Positions 1-8,300 of a stretch of 13,117 nt of DNA are shown piece by piece. The stretch's first letter is position 1. Each line of letters opens with the position of its first letter. Source of the DNA: Hydnum rufescens UP504. Lineage: Eukaryota; Basidiomycota; Agaricomycetes; Cantharellales; Hydnaceae. Location of the stretch: contig MU129021.1 in assembly GCA_014904985.1 (NCBI GenBank), positions 26,142 to 39,258 of the forward strand. The letters are read 5' to 3'. The notes below the pieces were generated by a model. That model was given only the letters and a program-made list of their open reading frames with translations, made no database searches and was not told the origin of the DNA. The position numbers were made by a program, and so were the translations under genes.

Positions 1-949
1 GCATCAGTTGAACTAATGAGGTATGGACTCAGTGTCACCCAAATTAGGGAAGACAGCTGAGGGAAGTCCCACAGCCTTGTCCGACATGTACCAGATCTTC
101 CACACATCCAATTCATTCTATTTTTGGATATAGTCAGGGTCATACTAATCAAAGCTTATTTCACCCAGTTTAGGCCTGAGGTGGAGTGGCTCACATTCAT
201 GGTAGGGTTTTGTTCCCATTTTTCCTGCCAAGGGAGTGGCATGCCTAAAAGTAAACAAAAAAGGCTGATTTTTGGCACATGTGGAGTTCATCATATGGCC
301 ATACCCCATGCAAAATTTCAAGTTCATATCCTGTCTGTGGGGGGAGTAAATTAATTTTCAATGTTCAAACTTGTTTGGCCCATAACTCCATAACTAGTGC
401 ATGGGTATGGCTGAAATTTTGATATGATTTTCGCCTAAAGAGCTTCTAATCACGTGCCAACTTTCAGAGGGATCTGCACAGTGGTTCTTTTTCAGAAATT
501 TCCCATGGTTCTGGTACCCCCTGTCCAGTTCACTGCCTTAACCTGGATGGATTGGAATAGTTTTTGGCCACATAATTAGTACACTATATGTTCATGCTCC
601 CTGTAATTTTCAAGTCCCCAGCTACTCTATGGAAGGAGAAAATCAATTTTCAATATCCAAACTTGTTTGCCTTATATCTCAATAACTAATGCATGGATTT
701 GGCTGAAATTTTAATATGGTTTGCGGCCAGATAGGCTCTAGTCATGTGCCAAATTTCAGACCGATCCGCTCAGCGCTCAGATTCCGGCAACTTCTGGTGG
801 TTCCAGAGCTGTTCTTCCTGCCCTCATTGTTTCAGGGATTAACCATTGGCCCTGGGCCTAATTTTTTCACTTTATCAGGGTCCCCAGGGGTCCATCCATC
901 CATCCCAGGCACCTCCCCCTGGTCCTGGGCCCCCATTGGGCTGGATGCC
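1..949. repeat. Flanking non-coding DNA with a degenerate 292-bp tandem repeat
   Basis: No convincing gene is present; the short open frames here lack domain-like composition. Several anchor words recur exactly 292 bases apart: TTTTTGGC at 269 and 561, AATTTTCA at 353 and 645, CAAACTTGTTT at 366 and 658, GGCTGAAATTTT at 409 and 701, and GTGCCAA near 454 and 746. A weaker earlier copy begins near 117, so roughly 2.6 divergent units span about 100-870. A short CCAT microsatellite lies at 892-906. The element M LTR abuts this flank at 949/950; ATGCC (945-949) would be the target-site duplication if its partner survived, but the other end of M is truncated. What the repeat does is unknown. Confidence 0.75.
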
Positions 950-1420
950 TGTTAGTTTGGTCATATCCGAATTAAGGGTTGACAGTAGGGAACTCCCAGG
1001 CAGGGGTTTGGGTCCGTTGGGGACTCGTAAGCACATATGAGGACGTAGTACTTTCCTTAGGCAGAATTTCTAGAGAGTCCATAGTGAGTCTCATTACGGA
1101 AGAAGTTGGCCTGTTGTGCAGTGTGCTGTTCCAGCACCACACAAAGGCACAAGTTGCAGGAAAGTAAAAGATGCATTTCCGGGGCTTGCCGGGTAAGCTA
1201 GTACAGCGAATCTATGCTATTACATAAGCAAGGAATCTAGCTAAACCTGGGGCAGCACCAAACTCCCTGTGGGAGAAGCTTTCCACCGGTTTTGGTGGAG
1301 GAAGGGAAAAGAAGAAAAGAAAAGGGAAGAGAGGGGTTCAATGATGAAAGAGTACAGAACTGGCAGGATAGATATGACGACAGATGGCCCTGCCATCGTG
1401 AGAAATTCATGCTACTAACA
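950..1420 (-). repeat. 3' LTR of element M (471 bp)
   Basis: In element orientation the LTR begins TGTTAG directly after the polypurine tract and ends CTAACA, giving a perfect 6-bp terminal inverted repeat with the usual TG...CA ends. On the plus strand these are TGTTAG at 950-955 and CTAACA at 1415-1420. I see no clear TATA box. A 40-bp pyrimidine block (element strand, about 1303-1345) lies in the putative U3; CT-rich blocks are common in fungal promoters. No second copy of this LTR lies in the window, so the boundaries rest on the terminal repeats and the polypurine tract alone. Confidence 0.8.
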
Positions 1421-1433
1421 ATGCCCCCCATTC
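1421..1433 (-). other. Polypurine tract of element M
   Basis: On the minus strand the sequence reads GGAATGGGGGGCAT immediately before the TGTTAG LTR start. This is the expected place and composition of the purine primer for plus-strand DNA synthesis in an LTR retrotransposon. It lies about 17 bases after the third ORF stop, so that ORF is inside the element. Confidence 0.75.
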
Positions 1434-1449
1434 CTACAGGCGTGAGTAT

Positions 1450-3299
1450 CTAGCATCGTGAGGAATACTCTCTGTGGCATCGTGGGTCAGGATCCTCATC
1501 GCTATCATTGGTTCTGTAGTATTGATCGCATCGGGTTTCAGAGTGTATGGTTCGGCATTGCAACCCACTGGACCCTGCGCAGGCTAGCTCTAGTTCCATG
1601 TGCGAGTGTTGATCGAGTTGATCTGGCCCCAGATGAGTTGGTGCCAGGTGGATGATGGGAGCTTCGAGCCATGTCCCATTGGCGGCGTTGACGTATGGCA
1701 CTCGGCCCACTATTTGAGGTCGCACTGAAGCTAAGGACTGGTTCAGAGCATACATATCAGGAAGTTCCCTAGGGGCTGGGGGGTGATAGTGCTTGAGGGT
1801 CCAGGGAGGGGAGTGTCTTCTTTCGCCAGTGTTGTCAGATGCTAAGTCTCTGGAGTGCGCTCGAGGGTCTGGCGAGGATTGTCGTGGCAGCCTGGAGTGG
1901 GAAGACTGGTCATTCTGTGGCCTCCAGTGTCTATCCTCTTCTAGGGGTCTGGGAATATGGTTGGGGCCTGAGTGTGGGTCGTGAGACCGTCCTCGGGGGG
2001 CAGGTCTGAAGCCCTGGCCAGGTCGCGGCCTGGGTTCTGCTCCGTAGGTGACGGTAGCTTGGGTTGCCGGATTGGGCAATCCTTCCCACCAAATGCCGGC
2101 ATCTGGCTGACTTTCTTGTGATGTGGACGGCATGTCTGCTCCTTGGGGAGCATCTTCCCAGGTTGGCGAGTCCATATCCACGTTGAATGGGGAACTGGCG
2201 GAGCCTGTAGTATTTTCTGTAGGGCCGGACATACTTTGGGCTGGGATGTTGGTGTCTTCCATACCCTGAGGAGTAGTTGTAGTTGCTTTTTGTTCTGTGG
2301 TGGTCATGAATGTGCCATCCAGTCAGTAGTAATGTGCCGAATATAGCAACTTTGTTACATTGTCCAGTACATCGAAGTTGTCAGGGCAGGGTGGGGGGCC
2401 TGGGAATGTGTCCTGCCATGCATATGATTCATGATCCTCAATGCCTGGGAAGGCGGGGACCTCCCCTTCATAGTTGTCACAGAGTAGGAGGGGTTCTTTT
2501 TTGGCGAGCCTTGTCAGTGGCGAAGTACCCATCTCATAGCAGCATCGTTTTGGTCTCGGGTTCCACCTGTATTGAGTCAATGCTATGGGTGGAATCTACA
2601 TAGGCATGCAGGTGATAGGCATGAGTTGTTTCCACAGCAGGGTTTCCTTAATTTCGTCTGTTGGTTTGTCCCAGACAAATCCTGCTGGAGCACTTAGGTA
2701 CCATGAGATTGGGGGGATGTCTTCGAGTTTGTTGTAGGGAGGGTGGGGGTTGACGAACTGGTGGTGGGCCTTGGTGTAGTTGGAGTAGGCTAAGAGGATT
2801 GTGATTACTCAAGTGATTTGCAGGTATCGAGCATGGAGAGCATCGCTGAAGTACCATGGTTTGAACAAGTTCTCGAATCTGGACAGTTAGGTGTGTCGAT
2901 GCGATAACGCAGGTCCCTGGCCAGACTGGGGATCAGGAACTTTGACTTGTGCTCGTTTTTGTCTGCCTGGGTCCAAGCGTACTCCCAGGAAGCCCATAGG
3001 GTGTCTAGGCATTCTTTGCGTACGAAGAACTGTTTGTTCTTGTATTGCCCATCACATATGGGTTGGAGGAAGGTGGGGACAAAGGCCAAGAGTAGACTAC
3101 TGGGGGGAGAGGCAGAGATTAGCTCATATGAAGGCCTACAGCCCAGGAAGTCGCGTATGCCCATGTGTCCTGTTTGTGTAAGCTGCAGTATCGGTGGCAT
3201 GAAGACTCCAGCCGTTGTGTCCCAGAACGTGTAGCCGTGATGTTGGCTACCCACGTAACGGGCTGGTTGTGGATTGTTGAAGTTGGTACAGGAGATCAT
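1450..3299 (-). pseudogene. Third ORF of element M, unknown function (decayed, ~616 codons)
   Basis: This ORF lies between pol and the 3' LTR, starting at ATG 3299, 44 bases after the pol stop, and ending at TAG 1450-1452 just before the polypurine tract. It reads continuously apart from one single-base frameshift near 2877-2880, TGA at 2809-2811, TAG at 2596-2598 and TGA at 2323-2325. The first ~320 residues look like a folded domain rich in aromatic residues, with segments such as PWYFSDALHARYLQI, YNKLEDIPPISWYL and WDKPTDEIKETLLWK. The last ~285 residues are rich in Pro, Ser, Thr and charged residues and probably disordered. I see no signal peptide, clear membrane helix, zinc finger or nuclease motif, so an envelope role is not supported. 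The family is not recognised. The coherent reading across the breaks, and the same TGA-type decay as pol, suggest it was translated when the element was active. Confidence 0.75.
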
Positions 3300-3397
3300 G
3301 ATATGGCAGTATGGTCAGCGTGTGTTTGGAGTGTGCAGTTCAGCTAACCCCATGAAGTAGATCTCGATGGGAGTGGTGCCTTAAGTATAGGGGGTGC

Positions 3398-3781
3398 TTT
3401 TTTCCTATGGTATTCCTGTAGGGCCTCTGGGGCATTTCTTAGGTCGTGGCTGGATTGCCAGGAGTCATGTTCTGGGCCATAGCCTAACCAACAGACTAGA
3501 TATTCAATCAAACACTTTTGTTTATTGTGTCAGTGGTCAATAATTTCATCCACCTCGTACTCTTCTGAAGACCGTAATCTGTCCCATGGGTTTGTGAGTC
3601 AGGGGCAGTCCTTGTCTTCCGACCGTCTATACAGTGTCAGGTGCTCTAGATTGACCACATTATGCATTGGCATGGAATCGGGCAGTCTTAACCGGTAAGC
3701 CATGGGGCTAACCACTTCCGTGATCTCAAAAGGCCCTATGCGACGCTGCATGAACTTGCGACCTGTACCCTTAACATCCAC
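3398..3781 (-). pseudogene. Element M integrase C-terminus: GPY/F module and chromodomain
   Basis: The first part has RRIGPFEITEVVSPMAYRL and MHNVVNLEHLTLY, the GPY/F module that follows the integrase core in chromoviruses. After TGA 3599-3601 the same frame continues with a chromodomain at about 3398-3565: EEYEVDEIIDH, TGA, then CLIEYLVCWLGYGPEHDSW and a NAPEALQEYHRKK C-terminal helix. Chromodomains in such elements bind histone marks and steer integration into heterochromatin. Position W in VCW is kept, and Cys replaces the usual Arg/Lys. Pol ends about 50 bases later at TAG 3344-3346. Confidence 0.9.
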
Positions 3782-3988
3782 TAGTTCTAGGGTATGGGGG
3801 TTTATTAGTACTTCGTTGCCTATTTTGTATAGTATGGCTCAATGTTTTTTGTCGTACTGGTAGGTTTGAGTATTGGCCGACCTCACTATAGTGTCTCTGG
3901 CTAGATCTCGTCATACTCTGAGAGCATTTATTCTACTGTTGGCCAGGGGGCTGGTCATTTGCAGGGGTTCAGCTTCCTCCTGTAATAG

Positions 3989-4738
3989 TCATAGAGGAGT
4001 CCGGGGAATGTACCCTAATAATAGTTCTGCAGGGGCGGCTTGGGTGGACGAGTGCACTGCCTGGTTGTAGGCAGAGGCCAACATGTCTAGCCAGTCGACC
4101 CAGTCCATACAATCAGTACTCACATAACACTGAATCATGGTCTCCAGATGCTGGTTCATGACCTCTGTCTGGCTGTCTGTTTGAGGATGGTGTGACATGG
4201 ACATAGCCAGTTGGGTGTCAAAATAGTTGGCCAGAGCCCACCAAAAGTTACTTATGAACCGAGGGTCACGATTGCTCACTATCCATTTGGGCAACCTGAA
4301 ATGTTTGTATACTTCTCGGTATAGCAAAGTTGCTACTCGGTCAGCCATGACCCATGTGGTCATTGGTATGAACATTCCATACTTGGTAAGTTTGTCCACT
4401 ACTACAAGTATAGCATCATGTCCCTTCGATTCAGGTAGTCCTGTCATGAAGTCCATGCTGATCACTTCGAATGGCAGGCTAGGGACTTCGATTGGGGCCA
4501 GGTAACCTTTAGGTCCTGACCTATCATGTTTGGTTTTTTGACATACATTGCAGGTGTCACAATACCATATAACATCCTTTTGCATGGACTTCCAGTAGTA
4601 ACCTTGCCGCAGCACTTCCAGAGTTTTTCCCCACCACCCATGTGCTGCTTCATGGGGGGAGTCATGCACCTCTTTGACCAGGTCCAATTGTTTGTTCCGT
4701 GGTATGCAGAGCCTGAACTGATTATCGGCATCTTTAAA
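3989..4738 (-). pseudogene. Element M integrase: HHCC finger and DDE core
   Basis: The segment carries a zinc-binding HHCC module: H-x7-H-x29-C-x2-C across VHDSPHEAAH and CDTCNVCQ. The catalytic core follows: first Asp in ISMDFMTGLP, second position in IVSNRDPRF, third in HPQTDSQTE. The second and third positions are separated by exactly 35 residues, so the Asn of SNRD (codon 4271-4273) occupies the second catalytic Asp site; the family motif is SDRD. This Asp-to-Asn change should abolish strand transfer. TDSQTE also differs from the usual TDGQTE. Both substitutions equal CpG->TpG changes on the plus strand (4273/4274 and 4174/4175). Upstream, 4760-5209 holds the spacer with GxVHSNVDPLSRLEL, the conserved end of the RNase H/connection region. 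Confidence 0.93.
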
Positions 4739-5278
4739 AAGTATCAGTCCGTTATGTCCTCATGTAAAACATCGAAATTGCTCGATTTCGATGTTCGGAT
4801 CTGGAATGTTTTCCTCCCCCATTGTGGGATTTGCTTGGGCCCATATAGCCTTAAACTCAGGATTGTGCTTGTAACCTTCCTGAAATTGGCGTATAATCTC
4901 TGGTGAGACTGCTAGGTTTAGCCCTGGTGCTCTTCTTGGAAGGCATTGCGGTTCTGTATCCTCTTGCATGACTTCCCCTGCATTACTTGGGACAGGGGTT
5001 GTCGGCACCATGGCACCAGGTTGGGCCTTTGCTTGGGCTCTCATTTGGACAAATATGGCTTTCCCAAGGCTGGGGGAGTGCATGTAATGGTTCCAGCTCT
5101 TGGCTTGACTATCCTCGTTGGCTATGAGTTCTGGAATATTTTGGTCTGTGGGGGATACTACCTCAGGGGTCAATTCCAATCTTGACAGGGGGTCCACATT
5201 GGAGTGCACTCAGCCTGGATGGTGTACAATCACCATACCTGGAAAGGCCACAAATACTGCCCCCCACATGCTAAGGCG

Positions 5279-5695
5279 TCAATTCGCGTTCTTGTAAGTT
5301 TTTGCCCATTGTAGCGCTGCATGATCGGTTACTAGTAATATATGTTCTCCTTTGATGAAGGGTAGGAACTGGATCAGGCTGTCTTTGGCAGCTAGGGCTT
5401 CCCGTTCGGTGGCAGAGTAATGTGTCTCAGCGGCTTTGCACATGCAACTCCAATATGCAATAACCCATTCCACAAATACAGTGGTATCTTCGAAGTTCTG
5501 GGCCCAGTCATTTGTTGGGGATCAGTCATCATGCGTGTCCGATAGTTTAGTTGTGAGTTTGGGAATAGGACTCTTGTCATTGTAGGCCTTCTGTAGTTGG
5601 TTGTAAGTCTTAGTACCCCATAGATCTCATATGGTTATAGGTTGGATCTGCTGTAGTGCTCCTGCAAGGGCAACGTCAGAAGCATCTGTGTACAG
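5279..5695 (-). pseudogene. Element M RNase H domain
   Basis: The domain starts with YTDASDVALAG (5675-5689 covers TDASD), giving the first catalytic Asp, followed by the Glu in YSATEREALAAKDSL and the Asp in LLVTDHAALQW, the usual pattern for Gypsy RNase H, which degrades the RNA strand during reverse transcription. The frame enters by a single-base shift in a run of six G (5703-5708). TGA codons at 5627 and 5522 interrupt I-stop-DL and DD-stop-SP. YWSCMCK carries Cys where the family usually has Arg, consistent with CGC->TGC. The domain ends at TGA 5279. Confidence 0.92.
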
Positions 5696-5699
5696 ACAG

Positions 5700-6674
5700 T
5701 ATCCCCCCATCCTTTGACCGGGTGACCCCACACTGGTGCGGATGTGAGGGCTAGTTTCAACACCCTGTAGGCCTCTTCGTGTTCAGCCCCCCAGTACCAG
5801 GGCGCTCCTTTCCTGAGTAGTGTGAATAGCGGTGCCACACATTCTGAGAAGCAAGGAATGTAGGCAGCAAAATACACTGTCATTCCTAGAAAGGTCTCCA
5901 GGTCCTTTCAGTGCCAGGGAGGGGCCAGTGCAGCCATGGCTCGTACCTCTTCAGCATCCGTGGATAGACCTAGCCGAGATACTTTTTGTCCTAATAGCCG
6001 TATGCTACGATATCCTACATGGCATTTATGAGGTGCCAGGGTAATTCCTGATCTTTTGATGGCATCCAGCACAACGTTGATGTGTTTAAGGTGTTCCTCA
6101 AACGAGTGGGAATACACCACGATGTCGTCTATGTAGACTAGCATGAACACCCATAAGTAGGGGGATAAAATTTCTTGCATAACTCATTGGAAGATGGGTG
6201 GGCCATTTTTCCAGCCAAAGGGCATTCTAGTGAACTGATGAAGGCCCCGGTGAGTTCTCATAGCCATATAGGGCTGGGAGACTTCGTCAAATTCTAGCTG
6301 GGTGAAACCTGCTAGTGCATCAAAGGAGGACAAGTACTGAGCCCTGAAAGAGCCTGCAGGATGTCCGTCTGCCGGGGATTGGGGAACTGGTCCGCTATGG
6401 TGGCCGCGTTTAATTTCCTCCAGTCTATGCAGAGTTGATCCTTGCCATTCTTGTGTACAATAAGTACAGGGGCTCCCCAAGGGCTGTTGGATGGTTCGAT
6501 TACACCCTGTTTCAACCATAGGTCGAGCTGTTTGTCGATAAGCTCATGTTTGGCAGGTGAGGCAATGTACAGCGCTGCCAAAATAGGTTTTGTCCCCACT
6601 TCAAGTTCTATATGCACCCTGGTAGGGTGCTTTCCCAATCGTCTGTCAAACCTGAAAGCCAATTCGTTTTTTCA
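5700..6674 (-). pseudogene. Element M reverse transcriptase domain
   Basis: The RT begins after a linker and carries the expected Ty3/Gypsy blocks: LWLKQGVIEPSNSPWGAPV, LCIDWRKLNAATI, SSFDALAGFTQLEF (first catalytic Asp), THRGLHQFTRMPFGWKNGP, and the catalytic LVYIDDIVVYS with YIDD at 6124-6135. The block LAPHKCHVGYRSIRLLGQKVS follows, then the thumb/connection region with FAAYIPCFSECVAPLFTLL. A one-base deletion in the G run at 6342-6344 shifts the frame between the TDILQALSG and QYLSSFDALAG blocks. TGA at 6184-6186 interrupts IFQ-stop-VMQ and TGA at 5908-5910 interrupts WH-stop-KDL, both where relatives have Arg. The catalytic aspartates themselves survive. Confidence 0.95.
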
Positions 6675-7349
6675 TAGTACCTTGTAGATTTGGGCTCTTT
6701 GCTCGGCTGGCAAGGATGGATCCATGTCCACGAGCTTCTCTAGGTCTTTGGAATCAAGCGTGTCTGTACTACTGGATTCAGCGGTCTTGGGACCCCAACT
6801 GCTGGGTTCTTTGCTCTCGGTCAGGGCCATTGACTGGGCCGCTTTTCCTTCATTGTTGGGGTGAGTTAGGTCCTTTTGGTTGAGGGACCCTTCCACTAAT
6901 GCTCGTACCAGTGCGGCCCATCAATAGAATCGCTCCTTCTCTTTGGTCATTAGACTATCTTCCTTGGCCAGACAGGCCACAGGATCCAACATTAGACCTA
7001 GTACTTCCCCTTTTCATATGTACTTGGGCGTGGGTGAAGGGTTGGCGATGGACAGGTACATGTCGTTAGCTGTGTCAACTAAACAGTCAGTGGAGGCCAG
7101 GAAACTGTCCCATCCTCACCAGAGGACATGTTTCTCGATGAGTCGTGTCCTGTTTTGGTGATCAAAATTACCGTATATTGGAATTTTGGATATGTATCCT
7201 CCCAGTATGCAAATATCCTGTGCGGCGTAGACCTTCCCTTTGCCCGTCTTGCATTGAGGGGAAGAGTCGGAGGTTCTTCCAAGGGAACCTTCAGTTATTT
7301 GTAAGACAGTGAAACTTTCTGAGTGACTTCCTGCTTGGGTAGCAGGTAT

Positions 7350-7997
7350 TCAGTGTTCACTATTCCCAACTCGCCAATAGGCCTCATGTTCTGGCCTCAT
7401 AGTATGTAGTTGCCAGGCTCTGTGGGTATCCTCACCTATGAGTAATGGGGCATTCATCCCCTCGACAACGTAGGCTTCTATGTTGCATAGGAGGACCAGT
7501 CCTAACTGACTATGGAAGTACAGATCGATCATGACATAGCCCAAACACTTGGCCTCCCTGGTGAGATGTATCAACCTTAGTTTCAGGCCTTGCTTGATAG
7601 TGGGAGCTTCAGCCCCCATAGACCGTAAGCAATGTGCTGATACTAACGTGGCTGCAGCACCTGAATCAGCAACTGCTTCAATAGTTGTTCCCTGGGGGCC
7701 ATTCACCCAGCACTCAATCTTGAAGGCATCCATGCCCAGGCTAGCTAATCCTGGTGGTTTTCTTACTATGGGCTCAGGCACATAAAGCTCTAACATGGTA
7801 GGTGGGATGTCAGTACTCAGGGGAGCGGGTTTGGACCTTCCCGTGCCCGATGCAACATAACAAGCAGTCCTGTCAAGGGAGGATTCTTCGGGTACTACAA
7901 ACATAGTAGGGGCTTCTTGGCCCTCCTCATCACTACTAAGGGCCTCATGAGCTGCCACCATAGCTGATTGGTAGACTTCTTCAGATCCGGAGGTCAT
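7350..7997 (-). pseudogene. Element M aspartic protease (retropepsin-like) region
   Basis: This 215-residue open segment contains the retropepsin active-site motif DSGAAATLVS (Asp at residue 111, codon 7665-7667) and the C-terminal NAPLLIGEDTHRAW segment, equivalent to the hydrophobic-Gly-x-Asp motif of clan AA proteases. The enzyme would cleave the Gag-Pol polyprotein. An acidic linker (SSDEEGQE) precedes it. The ATG at 7997 is internal to the ancestral frame and not a true start, since the same frame continues upstream to the zinc knuckle. The segment ends at a TGA at 7350-7352; the frame then continues as a linker towards RT with further TGA codons. Confidence 0.88.
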
Positions 7998-8081
7998 GGC
8001 TAAGTAAGCCTTATGGTAAGCGGTATCTCGTTTGGTGTTGGTTGCTGGTTGAGCTCTTTTGGGGTCCTTCTTGTATGATCC

Positions 8082-8123
8082 ACAGTCATAGTCATAATGC
8101 CATTTGTTGCCACAATGATGGCA
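8082..8123 (-). pseudogene. Gag CCHC zinc knuckle of element M
   Basis: The minus strand encodes CHHCGNKWHYDYDC, a perfect C-x2-C-x4-H-x4-C retroviral-type zinc knuckle, preceded by RP and followed by a basic Lys-rich stretch. Such knuckles sit at the C-terminus of Gag nucleocapsid and bind element RNA during packaging. It is in frame with the protease about 85 bases downstream. A TGA at 8139-8141 interrupts the frame just upstream (K-stop-K, probably once Arg). Upstream of about 8200 the frame turns into hydrophobic nonsense, marking the truncation of gag. Confidence 0.88.
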
Positions 8124-8205
8124 GGGTCGGATAGGTTTTCATTTTGACTTGACATCACTATGTTCATAAGCATACGTGGGTGTGGATGAGCTCGTGCCGA
8201 CGGTG

Positions 8206-8300
8206 TGGAAGATAAAAACATCCAGTATCAGAAAAAGCGAAATTACACAACTTCCAGCCATTGGACGATCACATGACCGATTATGAGATTAATTATGGCT
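8206..8300. other. Junction between truncated element M and repeat array
   Basis: Gag coding similarity stops near 8190-8210 and AT-rich sequence unrelated to gag follows, up to the first 161-bp repeat unit. No LTR, primer-binding site or ATGCC target duplication is visible here, so M was probably truncated by a deletion or a later rearrangement, not by ordinary integration. Confidence 0.5.

Larger units (their letters stand above)
950..8205 (-). mobile_element. Element M: 5'-truncated Ty3/Gypsy chromovirus-type LTR retrotransposon
   Basis: Read on the minus strand, the order is gag tail (zinc knuckle), protease, reverse transcriptase, RNase H, integrase, chromodomain, a third ORF, polypurine tract and 3' LTR. 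The protease-RT-RNase H-integrase order defines Ty3/Gypsy, and the C-terminal chromodomain places it with the chromoviruses. The 5' LTR, primer-binding site and most of gag are missing: coding similarity ends near 8190-8210 and the sequence beyond is unrelated AT-rich repeat. The 3' end is complete. The copy is inactive, with 18 in-frame TGA codons, at least two pol frameshifts and a lost integrase catalytic residue. The exact truncation point is uncertain by a few tens of bases. Confidence 0.93.
3344..8205 (-). pseudogene. Element M gag(partial)-pol polyprotein, decayed
   Basis: This is a single ancestral reading frame from the gag C-terminus through protease, RT, RNase H, integrase and chromodomain to a TAG at 3344-3346. 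Gag zinc knuckle and protease share one frame with no break between them other than mutation stops. In-frame stops lie at 8139, 7350, 7116, 7014, 6921, 6672, 6184, 5908, 5627, 5522, 5279, 5210, 4760, 3989, 3911, 3839, 3599 and 3530 (lowest base of each). All are TGA, most at places where relatives have Arg. Frameshifts lie near 6342-6344 (in a G run) and at 5703-5708 (six G on the coding strand). Further Arg-to-Cys changes, for example in YWSCMCK and LVCWLGYG, fit CGY->TGY. Confidence 0.92.

Noticed and set aside
124..1167. Short plus-strand open frames at the left end
   Set aside because: They fall in the 292-bp repeat and LTR, are short, overlap each other and lack domain-like content.
1303..1345. 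Plus-strand polypurine run as a polypurine tract of another element
   Set aside because: It lies inside the 471-bp LTR of M, and no plus-strand LTR start follows it; the real M tract is at 1421-1433 on the other strand.
1450..3299. Third ORF as a retroviral-type envelope
   Set aside because: No signal peptide, fusion peptide, membrane anchor or clear Cys pattern is visible; only the position fits.
1450..3299. Third ORF as a captured or neighbouring host gene
   Set aside because: It lies fully between pol and the polypurine tract with tight spacing. Capture cannot be excluded without a homologue search, but nothing in the sequence points to it.
4526..4906. Plus-strand open frames antisense to element M (for example the 126-residue one here)
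   Set aside because: They are shadows of the integrase and spacer coding strand and have no motif.
3530..8141. TGA-only interruptions as UGA recoding (Trp, Arg or selenocysteine)
   Set aside because: Frameshifts, a lost catalytic Asp and Arg-to-Cys changes show ordinary decay, and several sites match Arg (CGA) in relatives, so CpG deamination is simpler.
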